A program made the translations under genes and the position numbers. This document shows, in pieces, positions 1-5,630 of a stretch of 6,258 bases of DNA. The notes beneath the pieces are model-generated. The model saw nothing but the letters and a program-made list of their open reading frames with translations. It did no database searches and had not been told where the DNA came from. Numbering within the stretch: the first letter of the stretch is position 1; every line of letters starts with the position of its first letter. The stretch comes from Verrucomicrobiota bacterium. Its GTDB lineage: Bacteria; Verrucomicrobiota; Verrucomicrobiia; Chthoniobacterales; UBA10450. The DNA lies in contig QHPN01000030.1 of the NCBI GenBank assembly GCA_003219115.1, positions 1 to 6,258 on the forward strand, read 5' to 3'.

Positions 1-266
1 AACAAATCGAAAAGTGCGAGAAGAAGGGCCGTAAAGCTGAACCAGGCGCAGGCGACCCAGAAAAACACGAACCATCCCGGATGCTCGCGCGGTGAAAGCA
101 GCGGCTGAAGAAACGTGGTGCCAAGGAAGGCCATGAACATGGCGACGACGAGAGTGATGAACATCGCCCAGCGTCGTGTCGTTTGATCGCGAATCAGGCC
201 ACGCGCTGAATGAATGGCTAAGGAGACGATTCTTAATCGCGGTGGTTCGTCCGCCATCGATTGCAT
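1..266 (-). CDS. Small membrane protein, N-terminal part (truncated by window edge)
   Basis: An open frame reads leftwards from an ATG at 264-266 to the window edge with no stop, giving 88 complete codons; a second in-frame ATG at 255-257 is an equally possible start. Residues 1-32 are polar and basic (it includes SARGLIRDQTTRRW), which fits a cytoplasmic N-terminus. Two hydrophobic stretches follow, about residues 33-53 (AMFITLVVAMFMAFLG and on) and 64-88 (GWFVFFWVACAWFSF and on), joined by a short loop with Pro-Arg-Glu-His-Pro at 59-63. This pattern predicts a two-helix inner-membrane protein with a short periplasmic hairpin. I do not recognise a named family and assign no function. The gene is divergent from the methyltransferase at 324, with a 57-bp gap. 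The C-terminus lies outside the window. Codon-like composition and the coherent hydrophobic pattern make it a real gene rather than a chance frame. Confidence 0.68.
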   Translation of the reverse strand, partial: MQSMADEPPRLRIVSLAIHSARGLIRDQTTRRWAMFITLVVAMFMAFLGTTFLQPLLSPREHPGWFVFFWVACAWFSFTALLLALFDL

Positions 267-323
267 TTTGCCTTTTGCTTGGAACTGCGCAATCGGTGTT
301 TCAACCTATCGTCGGAAATTTCC
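267..323. promoter_or_regulatory. Divergent intergenic region, presumed promoters for both flanking genes
   Basis: This 57-bp gap separates the divergently read membrane-protein gene and the methyltransferase gene, so promoters for both should lie here or just inside the 5' ends. No strong sigma-70 pair is visible; TTGCTT near 276 with a poor TTTCAA hexamer 18 nt on is the best plus-strand candidate, and it is weak. The only ribosome-binding-like signal for the methyltransferase is GGAA at about 314-317. Placement rests on gene orientation, not on a motif. Confidence 0.25.
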
Positions 324-1340
324 ATGACGAAAATCGAAGAACCCACGGTGACTCCAGAGCGTTTGATGCAGTTTGGTTTTGCCTACGCTCCGCCCTTGAT
401 CATCGGCGCGGCGGCGGCGAACAAGGTTTTCGACACTCTCGCCAGCGGAGCGAAAAACGTTGAAGAAGTGAGCCGGCAAACTGGCGCATCGGTTCGAGGT
501 TTGCGTGCGATCATGAACGCGCTCGTCGGCCTCGAATTGCTCAAGAAAAGCGGCGATAAATATGCACTCACGGCGGAGAGCGAAGCCTTTCTCCTCAGCA
601 GTAAACCCGGCACCCTCGCCGGGTTTTTCAGCATGAACCGGGTGCGCCTGATGCAGCAGTGGATGAAACTGGATGAAATCGTTCGCACCGGCCGGCCGGC
701 GGAAGCGCGAAATCAGGAGGGACCCGGCACAGAGTTTTTCAGCGAGCTGGTCGAGAACATCATTCCGATGAGTTACGGCGGCGCGCTGGCGCTGGCCGAT
801 CATCTGAAAGTTGCTAACGCGACAAACGAAGTCCGCGTCCTCGATCTTGCCTCGGGATCGGGAATTTGGGGAATCGCGTTCGCGCAAAAATCGCCGCGCG
901 TGCAAGTAACCGCGGTGGATTGGGCCGGCATGATTCCAACAACCAAACGCATCACGCAAAAATTTGGCGTTGGAAACCGTTTCAAATTTGTCGAGGGTGA
1001 TTTACTGAAGGCTGATTTCGGTGACGGCTACGACATCGCCACCCTCGGTCACATTCTGCACAGCGAAGGCGAAGAGCGTAGCCGCAAGCTGCTGAAGAAA
1101 ACAGCTAACGCGCTCAAATCCGGCGGCACCATTGCCATCGGCGAATGGCTGGTTAATGATGAACGGACCGAACCGCTGAATGGTTTAATGTTCGCCGTCA
1201 ACATGCTGGTGAATACCGAACGCGGCGACACATTTTCCTTCAATGAAATTAAACGCTGGTTGGAAGAAGCCGGCTTCAAGAATGTGCGCACGCTCGAAGC
1301 ACCCGGCCCATCACCGCTGGTGTTGGCGACGAAATCGTAA
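324..1340 (+). CDS. SAM-dependent O-methyltransferase, acetylserotonin/CrtF-like (338 aa)
   Basis: Predicted cytosolic class I methyltransferase of the O-methyltransferase family 2 type, which moves a methyl group from S-adenosylmethionine to a hydroxyl of a small molecule. Residues about 10-95 form the N-terminal dimerisation/winged-helix domain (PERLMQFGFAYAPPLIIGAA, then a helix-turn-helix-like EEVSRQTGASVRGLRAIMNAL). The Rossmann SAM domain follows: motif I VLDLASGSGIWGI at 172-184, the acidic end of strand 2 at VTAVDW (195-200), GDLL at 225-228, and LGHILHSEGEERS at 241-253, where His246 sits at the position of the usual catalytic base. The family's common His-Asp-Trp there is His-Ser-Glu. 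Length matches the family. The frame is open back to a TTG at 261, but ATG 324 is preferred because the protein then starts in the conserved domain and does not overlap the divergent gene. The substrate cannot be told; no biosynthetic cluster is visible. Confidence 0.85.
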   Translation: MTKIEEPTVTPERLMQFGFAYAPPLIIGAAAANKVFDTLASGAKNVEEVSRQTGASVRGLRAIMNALVGLELLKKSGDKYALTAESEAFLLSSKPGTLAGFFSMNRVRLMQQWMKLDEIVRTGRPAEARNQEGPGTEFFSELVENIIPMSYGGALALADHLKVANATNEVRVLDLASGSGIWGIAFAQKSPRVQVTAVDWAGMIPTTKRITQKFGVGNRFKFVEGDLLKADFGDGYDIATLGHILHSEGEERSRKLLKKTANALKSGGTIAIGEWLVNDERTEPLNGLMFAVNMLVNTERGDTFSFNEIKRWLEEAGFKNVRTLEAPGPSPLVLATKS

Positions 1341-1398
1341 TCGCCTAGCGATGAATCGCCTTCTCACCGCTATGCCGAGCTGATTTGATAATACCGGA

Positions 1399-1875
1399 AT
1401 GAGAAAGGCGAAGGCAAAAACTAAAGCGCGAAAAAAGAAGTCATCGCCCAAAACAAGACGGAAACTGGAGATCGATTCCACGCTCAAGGCACGACTCGAA
1501 GCGGAGTTTGCGCGAGCAGTCAGAAGCGCGAAGGCGTACGCCGACGATCCGCTACGACTGCGCGGCCTCTTTCAGGATGCAGCCGAGACGGCGACGTCAC
1601 TGCCGAGGGATTCGTTCGGAGACACCTGGCCGTACTTTCAGACGATGCTGCGTTTGATCCGCGCCTACTATCGAGGCGAATATCACGAGGTCACGGAAAG
1701 CACGCTCGTCATCCTCATCGCGGCCGTCATCTACGTCGTCAGTCCCCTTGACGTGATCCCCGACGCCATCCCCGCAATCGGTTTTCTCGACGACGCCACC
1801 GTCGTCGCCCTGGCGGTGCAACGAGCACGGCAAGATTTGGATGATTTCATGCTTTGGGAAATAACGGCGTCGTAA
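1399..1875 (+). CDS. DUF1232 (YkvA-like) membrane protein (158 aa)
   Basis: The C-terminal half carries the DUF1232 signature: a hydrophobic helix at about 102-115 (TLVILIAAVIYVVS) running into SPLDVIPDAIPAIGFLDDA at 115-133 and a further helix to about 143. The core SPxDxIPDxIPxxGxxDD pattern is characteristic of the family. The family is widespread and its biochemical role is unsettled, so no function is assigned. Residues 2-22 are an unusually Lys/Arg-rich tail (10 or more basic residues), likely cytoplasmic and possibly nucleic-acid or lipid-head-group contacting; that is inference. The middle part (30-100) is helical and charged. The ATG at 1399 lies 58 bp after the methyltransferase stop, without a Shine-Dalgarno sequence. 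The two genes may be co-transcribed but need not share a role. The gene is convergent with pdhC. Confidence 0.85.
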   Translation: MRKAKAKTKARKKKSSPKTRRKLEIDSTLKARLEAEFARAVRSAKAYADDPLRLRGLFQDAAETATSLPRDSFGDTWPYFQTMLRLIRAYYRGEYHEVTESTLVILIAAVIYVVSPLDVIPDAIPAIGFLDDATVVALAVQRARQDLDDFMLWEITAS

Positions 1876-1916
1876 CGCGGGGCTAATTTGGGGAGAGCAG
1901 AATCAAATCCAGATCG

Positions 1917-1941
1917 GCGGCGAGAAATCGCCGCGCTACAG
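1917..1941. repeat. GAAA-capped GC hairpin followed by GCTACAG
   Basis: A perfect 7-bp stem (1917-1923 with 1928-1934) closes a GAAA loop, a stable GNRA tetraloop if transcribed on plus. It is followed at 1935-1941 by GCTACAG, a motif that recurs at the edge of two palindromic blocks inside pdhC (2878-2884, 3100-3106). It lies 41 bp after the DUF1232 stop. No T-run follows, so it is not a textbook intrinsic terminator. The best reading is a member of a dispersed palindromic repeat family; membership is inferred from only three local copies. Confidence 0.5.
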
Positions 1942-1965
1942 TACCGCAACCAGCGGCGCGCTCTG

Positions 1966-2102
1966 CGTCTGGGGAGCGCAGGCTGCCAGCCTGCAGTTGC
2001 CGGCAGCTTGCCGGCAACCATTTCGCGTAGCGAATTTTTGGATTAAGAAAGCCTCGGCAAGCTGCCGAGACGAACAGGCTGGCAGCCTGTGCTCCCCAGA
2101 CG
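1966..2102. repeat. 137-bp nested palindromic (REP/BIME-like) element with inverted ends
   Basis: The outer arms 1966-1993 and 2075-2102 are inverted copies matching at 27 of 28 positions. Each arm is itself a palindrome (GCAGGCTG/CAGCCTGC core, e.g. 1978-1994). Inside are two more hairpins: 1996-2018 with a 10-bp stem and GCT loop, and 2053-2069 with a 7-bp stem and AGC loop. A small TTCGC/GCGAA hairpin lies at 2022-2034. The whole could fold into one long cruciform or a chain of hairpins. It ends 6 bp before the pdhC stop codon, in the gap between convergent genes. There is no transposase and no clear target-site duplication, so a REP-type or MITE-type element is inferred. It could also act as a two-way transcription end point or mRNA 3' shield. 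Confidence 0.8.
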
Positions 2103-2108
2103 GGGAAT

Positions 2109-3530
2109 TTACACCAACAGCAAGGCCGGGTTTTCCAATAAGTGGCGGAGTTCTTTCAGATACACCGCGCCGAGCGCGCCGTCGATGACGCGATGGTCGC
2201 AACTCATCCAGATCGACATGCGATGACCGACGACGATCTGATCGCAGTTATCGATGACCGGCATTTTATTGATTTTTCCGAGAGCGAGAATAAAGCCTTG
2301 TGGCGGATTGATGATGGCGGAAAAACTGTCGATCCCCATGCCGCCGAGATTCGAGACGGTGAAGCTCCCGCCCTGAAATTCCTCCGGCTTCATCCGCTTG
2401 TTGCGGGCGCGGCTGGCCAGATCTTTCGCCAGCTCACTGATTTCCCGGAGCGATTTGTTCTGCGCAGCACGAATTACCGGAGTCAGCAATCCGTCTTCGA
2501 TCGCGACTGCAATTCCAAGATCAACGTCCGCATATTGCACGACGGCGTCGCCATCGAATGAGGCGTTCACTTTTGGAACCTTCACCGCTGCCATCACGGC
2601 GGCTTTCAAAACGAAATCGTTCACCGTGATTTTCGAGGTGTCGGTCCCTTCGCCGCCCGCCTTTAACTCCGCGCGTGCGGCCATGAGCGGCCCGGCGTCG
2701 ATCTCAATGTTGAGATAAAAATGCGGGACCGGTGCTTTACTTTGCACCAGGCGTTCGGCAATACCTTTGCGCATTCCGGAGAGTTGGAGACGCGATCCCG
2801 CACCGGGCTTGGGCGCGGCTGATTTTTGTGTTGGCGACGGACCGCGGTCAGAAATGCCAGCCCGGCTCGGGCCAGCGGCTACAGATTTTGCCGCAGCGCG
2901 CACGTCGGTTTCAGTGACGCGACCATCCGGACCCGAGCCTTTGACAGCTGCGAGATCGACACCGAGCTCAGCCGCTATGCGTCGCGCTACGGGCGAAGCC
3001 TTTACCCGCGCTTCCTCTTCACTCTTCTGTGCCGGCAGCCGTGTCGGCTGTTCTGACTCAGTTTTCTCTCCCCGCTTTTCTGCCGGCGACACGCCTGCCG
3101 CTACAGGTTTTTTCTCGGAAGCCTTTTTCTCTTGCGGGGGCGCAGTCTCTTTCTCTTTTCCCTTTGCCGGCGCAGGCTTTTCGGTCTCGGCCTGTTCCTT
3201 TTTTGGTTCATCAGCCTTCGCTTCTTTCTCGGGCGGTTGTTCTTTTTTTCGTTCTTTCTCCGCCGTCTTTTTCTCTTCCTTAGGCGCGGCCTCGCCCGGC
3301 TCGCCGATAAACGCAATTGGCTGGCCCACTTCAACCTTGCCGCCCTCTTCGACGTAAATTTCCGTCAGCGTTCCGTCCTCTGGCGACTCCCATTCCATTG
3401 TCGCCTTGTCGGTCTCAATTTCGGCGATGACGTCGCCGGCTGAAACTTTATCGCCCTTCTTCTTTTTCCACGCGACGAGCGTCCCCTCCGTCATCGTGTC
3501 GCTCAATTTGGGCATCTGGATTTCAGGCAT
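2109..3530 (-). CDS. pdhC: Pyruvate dehydrogenase E2, dihydrolipoyl acetyltransferase (473 aa)
   Basis: E2 forms the core of the pyruvate dehydrogenase complex: it takes the acetyl group from E1 on a lipoyl-lysine and transfers it to CoA. One lipoyl domain spans about 1-78, with the lipoylated Lys42 in ETDKATMEWES. A 98-residue linker (79-176) is rich in Lys, Glu, Ala and Pro. The peripheral-subunit-binding domain lies at about 177-213 (SPVARRIAAELGVDL, GSGPDGRVTETDV), followed by a second linker to about 244. The catalytic domain is 245-473, with FTVSNLGGMGI at 390-400 and DHRVIDG at 445-451 (catalytic His446, Asp450). Sequence style is close to mitochondrial-type E2, and length is normal. 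The start is ATG 3530 because the lipoyl domain begins at residue 2; no Shine-Dalgarno is visible. It is the last gene of the operon, 97 nt after pdhB. Both linkers are encoded by palindrome-rich DNA (see repeats). A different 2-oxoacid substrate is less likely given the adjacent E1 genes. Confidence 0.95.
   Translation of the reverse strand: MPEIQMPKLSDTMTEGTLVAWKKKKGDKVSAGDVIAEIETDKATMEWESPEDGTLTEIYVEEGGKVEVGQPIAFIGEPGEAAPKEEKKTAEKERKKEQPPEKEAKADEPKKEQAETEKPAPAKGKEKETAPPQEKKASEKKPVAAGVSPAEKRGEKTESEQPTRLPAQKSEEEARVKASPVARRIAAELGVDLAAVKGSGPDGRVTETDVRAAAKSVAAGPSRAGISDRGPSPTQKSAAPKPGAGSRLQLSGMRKGIAERLVQSKAPVPHFYLNIEIDAGPLMAARAELKAGGEGTDTSKITVNDFVLKAAVMAAVKVPKVNASFDGDAVVQYADVDLGIAVAIEDGLLTPVIRAAQNKSLREISELAKDLASRARNKRMKPEEFQGGSFTVSNLGGMGIDSFSAIINPPQGFILALGKINKMPVIDNCDQIVVGHRMSIWMSCDHRVIDGALGAVYLKELRHLLENPALLLV
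2840..2884. repeat. Palindrome-rich block inside the second E2 linker
   Basis: Three signals sit together. A perfect 10-bp palindrome, GACCGCGGTC, lies at 2840-2849. A 5-bp stem with a GCT loop, GCCCG/CGGGC, lies at 2860-2872. The GCTACAG motif lies at 2878-2884. The block encodes E2 residues about 216-231 (SVAAGPSRAGISDRGP), between the subunit-binding and catalytic domains. The GCT loop matches that of the intergenic hairpin at 1996-2018. I read it as a repeat-derived segment kept in frame; that is inference. Confidence 0.45.
3036..3106. repeat. Two palindromic repeat-like motifs inside the first E2 linker
   Basis: A 6-bp stem with a TGT loop, CAGCCG/CGGCTG, occupies 3036-3050 and encodes QPTRL (E2 residues 161-165). 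A second motif at 3081-3106 has a GGCG/CGCC stem with an ACA loop followed by TGCC and GCTACAG, and encodes PVAAGVSPA (142-150). On the minus strand the start of this second motif and of the block near 2872-2884 align as CTGTAGC-G/C-GC-A/T-GG. These stretches interrupt an otherwise Lys/Glu-rich linker, so they look different in composition from their surroundings. Confidence 0.5.
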
Positions 3531-3539
3531 GACAGTAAA

Positions 3540-3630
3540 AAGTTAAAACGTTAAGAGGGTTACAAAGTTAAAACGACGCCGACTCTTCCCGTTTAACATT
3601 TTAACGTTGTAACTTTTTTAACCTCTTTTA
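3540..3630. repeat. AT-rich imperfect inverted repeat between pdhB and pdhC
   Basis: The 97-nt spacer is built from GTTAAA/TTAACG-type words. GTTACAAAGTTAAAA at 3559-3573 pairs with TTTTAACGTTGTAAC at 3599-3613 with one mismatch. AGAGG (about 3555-3559) can pair outside it with CCTCT (3622-3626) after a bulge. The arms enclose a GC-richer loop around 3575-3590. The right arm reaches the pdhB stop codon (3628-3630). Its composition is unlike the flanking genes. It may be an mRNA structure that sets the pdhB/pdhC expression ratio or processing site, or another dispersed repeat; the sequence does not decide. Confidence 0.55.
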
Positions 3631-4591
3631 GGCATAGCAAACTTTTCTTACAGCGGCGACGAGTTTGTCGGCATTGGGCAACACGGCCTTTTCCAATCGT
3701 TCATTATACGGCATCGGTACGTCTTCCTGCGAGACACGCCCAATCGGTGCGTCGAGCTCGTCGAAAATATTTTTCTGAATGCGATAACAAACTTCCGCGC
3801 CGACGCCGCAAAATGGCCGGTCTTGTTCCACAATCACCACCCGATGCGTTTTCGCTATCGAATCGTAAATGGCGCGTTCATCGAGCGGTTTGATCGAACG
3901 TAAATTCGAATTGCTCCGCCACTGCCAGCGCCAGCGCCAGCGTTTGCGCGTAACATATGATCGTCACGTCCGAGCCTTCGCGTTTGACCTCCGCCTTGCC
4001 CAGAGGAATCAGCAATTCCGTTTCCGCCAGCTCGATCATGCCCTTCAAGCTGTAGAGCAGTTCGGATTCAAGAACCAACACCGGGTTATTGTCGCGCACC
4101 GCGGTTTTCAAAAGTCCTTTGGCGTCGCGCGGCGTCGCCGGCGTGCAAACTTTGAGCCCGGGGACGTTGGCATACAAACATTCAGTCGCGTGCGAATGGG
4201 TCGCGCCGAGTTGATGGGCCGGACCGTTCGGTCCACGAAACGTGATCGGGATGTTAAACTGGCCGCCGCTCATCGTCAGCATGTTGGGAGCGTTGTTCAC
4301 CACCTGATCAAAGGCGACCAGCGAAAAACTGAAGGTCATGAATTCGATGATCGGACGCAGTCCCACCATCGCAGCGCCGACTCCAAGCCCGGCAAATCCA
4401 TTTTCGGAAATTGGCGTGTCGATGATTCGTTTGGGGCCGAAGCGTTCAAGCAAACCCTGCGAGACTTTGTAGGCGCCGTTGTATTCCGCGACTTCCTCGC
4501 CCATGAGGAAAACATTTGGATCGCGTGCCAATTCTTCCGCCAATGCTTCATTCAACGCCTGGCGGTAAGTGATCTCGCGCATCTCGCTCAT
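3628..4591 (-). pseudogene. pdhB: Pyruvate dehydrogenase E1 beta, frame broken near its C-terminal domain
   Basis: E1 beta pairs with E1 alpha to bind thiamine diphosphate and decarboxylate pyruvate. The first frame (ATG 4591, stop TGA 3878-3880, 237 aa) holds the intact pyrimidine-binding domain: GEEVAEYNGAYKVSQGL at 31-47 with the cofactor-activating Glu, RIIDTPISENGFAGLGVGAA at 55-74, FRGPNG at 118-123 and THSH at 131-134. The C-terminal transketolase domain begins near 196 (IPLGKAEVKREG), but after ALAVAEQ (221-227) the family pattern is lost. It resumes in another frame from about 3906: NLRSIKPLDERAIYDSIAKTHR, then FCGVGAEVCYRIQ and ending in VRKVCYA at stop 3628-3630. Aligned from memory to human E1 beta, about 8-9 residues (the SKEGVECEVI region) are missing, meaning a net loss of 3n+2 nt, perhaps 26 or 29. 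A hexamer GCCAGC repeated three times lies at 3924-3941 next to the break. The start overlaps the pdhA stop as ATGA. Either a real mutation or an assembly/sequence error. Confidence 0.85.
3924..3941. repeat. Three tandem copies of GCCAGC
   Basis: Three exact 6-nt units encode alternating Leu-Ala in E1 beta (residues about 218-223). Being a multiple of three they do not shift the frame themselves, but such a tract is a slippage-prone site and it lies about 14 nt from the frame break at 3904-3910. Confidence 0.6.
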
Positions 4592-5625
4592 GATGCAGCT
4601 GCGGCCTTCTTTTCTACCGGCGCCTCACTTTTCGGAAGCGAGGGAGCAGCTTTTACCGCGCCGTCGACGTAAGTATAATCGTAAAGTCTTTCCAGCGGCG
4701 GCTCCATGCTTTCCTCGGCAAACTTCACGCTTTCGAGTGCCTTTTGTTTCGCTTCCTTATCCAGCTCATCAAATTTTTCGTTCGTCAGTTTTCCTTCGCG
4801 CGTCAGTTGCGCGCGCAACCGCGTAATCGGGTCGTCCAGACGATATTTTTCGAGTTGCTCTTTCGTGCGATAGCTCGCGGGATCAGACATGGAATGGCCG
4901 CGATAGCGATAAGTGCGGGCTTCGACAAACGCCGGATGCGGATCTTTGCGAATTGATTCGACCACTTCGCTCAAAGTATCGCGAACGTGACGAAAATTCA
5001 TTCCGTCCACCACGCAACCGGGAATGTCATAACCTTCGGCGCGATCCACGATTTGTTTGAGCGAAGTAGAACGCTCGACCGAGGTTCCCATGGCAAACAA
5101 ATTGTTTTCGCAAATAAAAATTATCGGCAGCTTGAAGAGGGCGGCGAGGTTCAGCGCTTCGTGAAAGGCGCCCTGATTGATCGCGCCGTCGCCGAAAAAG
5201 CAAAGGGTCACGCGATCTTCGTTTCGATATTTGCAGGCGAAAGCCAGACCGCAGGCCAGCGGGACATGTGCGGCGACGATGGCGTGCCCGCCGTACATGT
5301 GATGTTCCTTGTCGAAAAAATGCATCGAACCGCCCAGTCCGCGGGAGCAGCCGGTATCTTTGCCAAAAAGTTCTGCCATGCAGGCATTGGCGCTAGTTCC
5401 ACGGGCGAGGGCATGTGCATGATCGCGATAAGCGGTAATGATGTAATCATCGAATCGGATCGCCGCGAGGGCACCAGTCACAACCGCTTCCTGGCCGATG
5501 TAAAGGTGACAGAAGCCGCCGATTTTCTGCGCTTGATATTGCTGGCTTGCGCGCTCTTCGAAACGGCGGATGAGCAACATCAGCCAGAGCATCTCGACTT
5601 CGTCGCGCTGCTCCGCCGGCTGCAT
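4588..5625 (-). CDS. pdhA: Pyruvate dehydrogenase E1 alpha (345 aa)
   Basis: E1 alpha supplies the diphosphate-binding half of the E1 active site, which decarboxylates pyruvate and acetylates the E2 lipoyl group. Key stretches are: RRFEERASQQYQAQKIGGF (20-38), a family hallmark; GQEAVVTGA at 44-52; YRDHAHALARG at 66-76; the Mg/thiamine-diphosphate motif GDGAINQG at 145-152 ending in ENN at 173-175; and YRGHSMSDPASYR at 241-253, the loop that carries the kinase site in mitochondrial homologues. All expected motifs are intact and the core ends at YDYTYVD (315-321). A 24-residue Ala/Lys/Pro tail follows (322-345). The start ATG 5625 is 5 nt after the DUF6580 gene stop, without a Shine-Dalgarno sequence; the stop overlaps the pdhB ATG, pointing to translational coupling. 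The closely related branched-chain E1 alpha is a less likely alternative because of the overall similarity to pyruvate-type proteins. Confidence 0.95.
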   Translation of the reverse strand: MQPAEQRDEVEMLWLMLLIRRFEERASQQYQAQKIGGFCHLYIGQEAVVTGALAAIRFDDYIITAYRDHAHALARGTSANACMAELFGKDTGCSRGLGGSMHFFDKEHHMYGGHAIVAAHVPLACGLAFACKYRNEDRVTLCFFGDGAINQGAFHEALNLAALFKLPIIFICENNLFAMGTSVERSTSLKQIVDRAEGYDIPGCVVDGMNFRHVRDTLSEVVESIRKDPHPAFVEARTYRYRGHSMSDPASYRTKEQLEKYRLDDPITRLRAQLTREGKLTNEKFDELDKEAKQKALESVKFAEESMEPPLERLYDYTYVDGAVKAAPSLPKSEAPVEKKAAAAS

Positions 5626-5630
5626 GGAAA

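Noticed and set aside
306..959. 217-codon open frame on minus inside the methyltransferase
   Set aside because: It is antisense to a gene with full family motifs and its translation shows no domain; a GC-codon shadow.
1341..1398. Hairpin or promoter between the methyltransferase and DUF1232 genes
   Set aside because: Only a 5-bp GCGAT/ATCGC pairing with a 2-nt loop is seen, too tight to fold as such, and no promoter hexamers stand out.
1917..1941. Intrinsic terminator for the DUF1232 gene
   Set aside because: The stem is strong but no T-run follows, so it is listed as a repeat-type hairpin only.
1966..2102. CRISPR array or insertion sequence
   Set aside because: Repeats are inverted and nested, without regular spacers, and there is no transposase gene.
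2767..3357. 196-codon open frame on plus rich in Ser, Phe and Ala
   Set aside because: It is antisense to the E2 linkers; its composition is the complement of Lys/Glu-rich coding sequence.
3878..3912. Programmed ribosomal frameshift in pdhB
   Set aside because: No slippery run or stimulatory structure is clear, and a simple +1 shift would still leave the protein short of 8-9 conserved residues, so a deletion or sequence error fits better.
3869..4672. 267-codon open frame on plus opposite pdhB
   Set aside because: Antisense to a recognisable E1 beta; no motif, and it also crosses into the pdhA end. A shadow frame.
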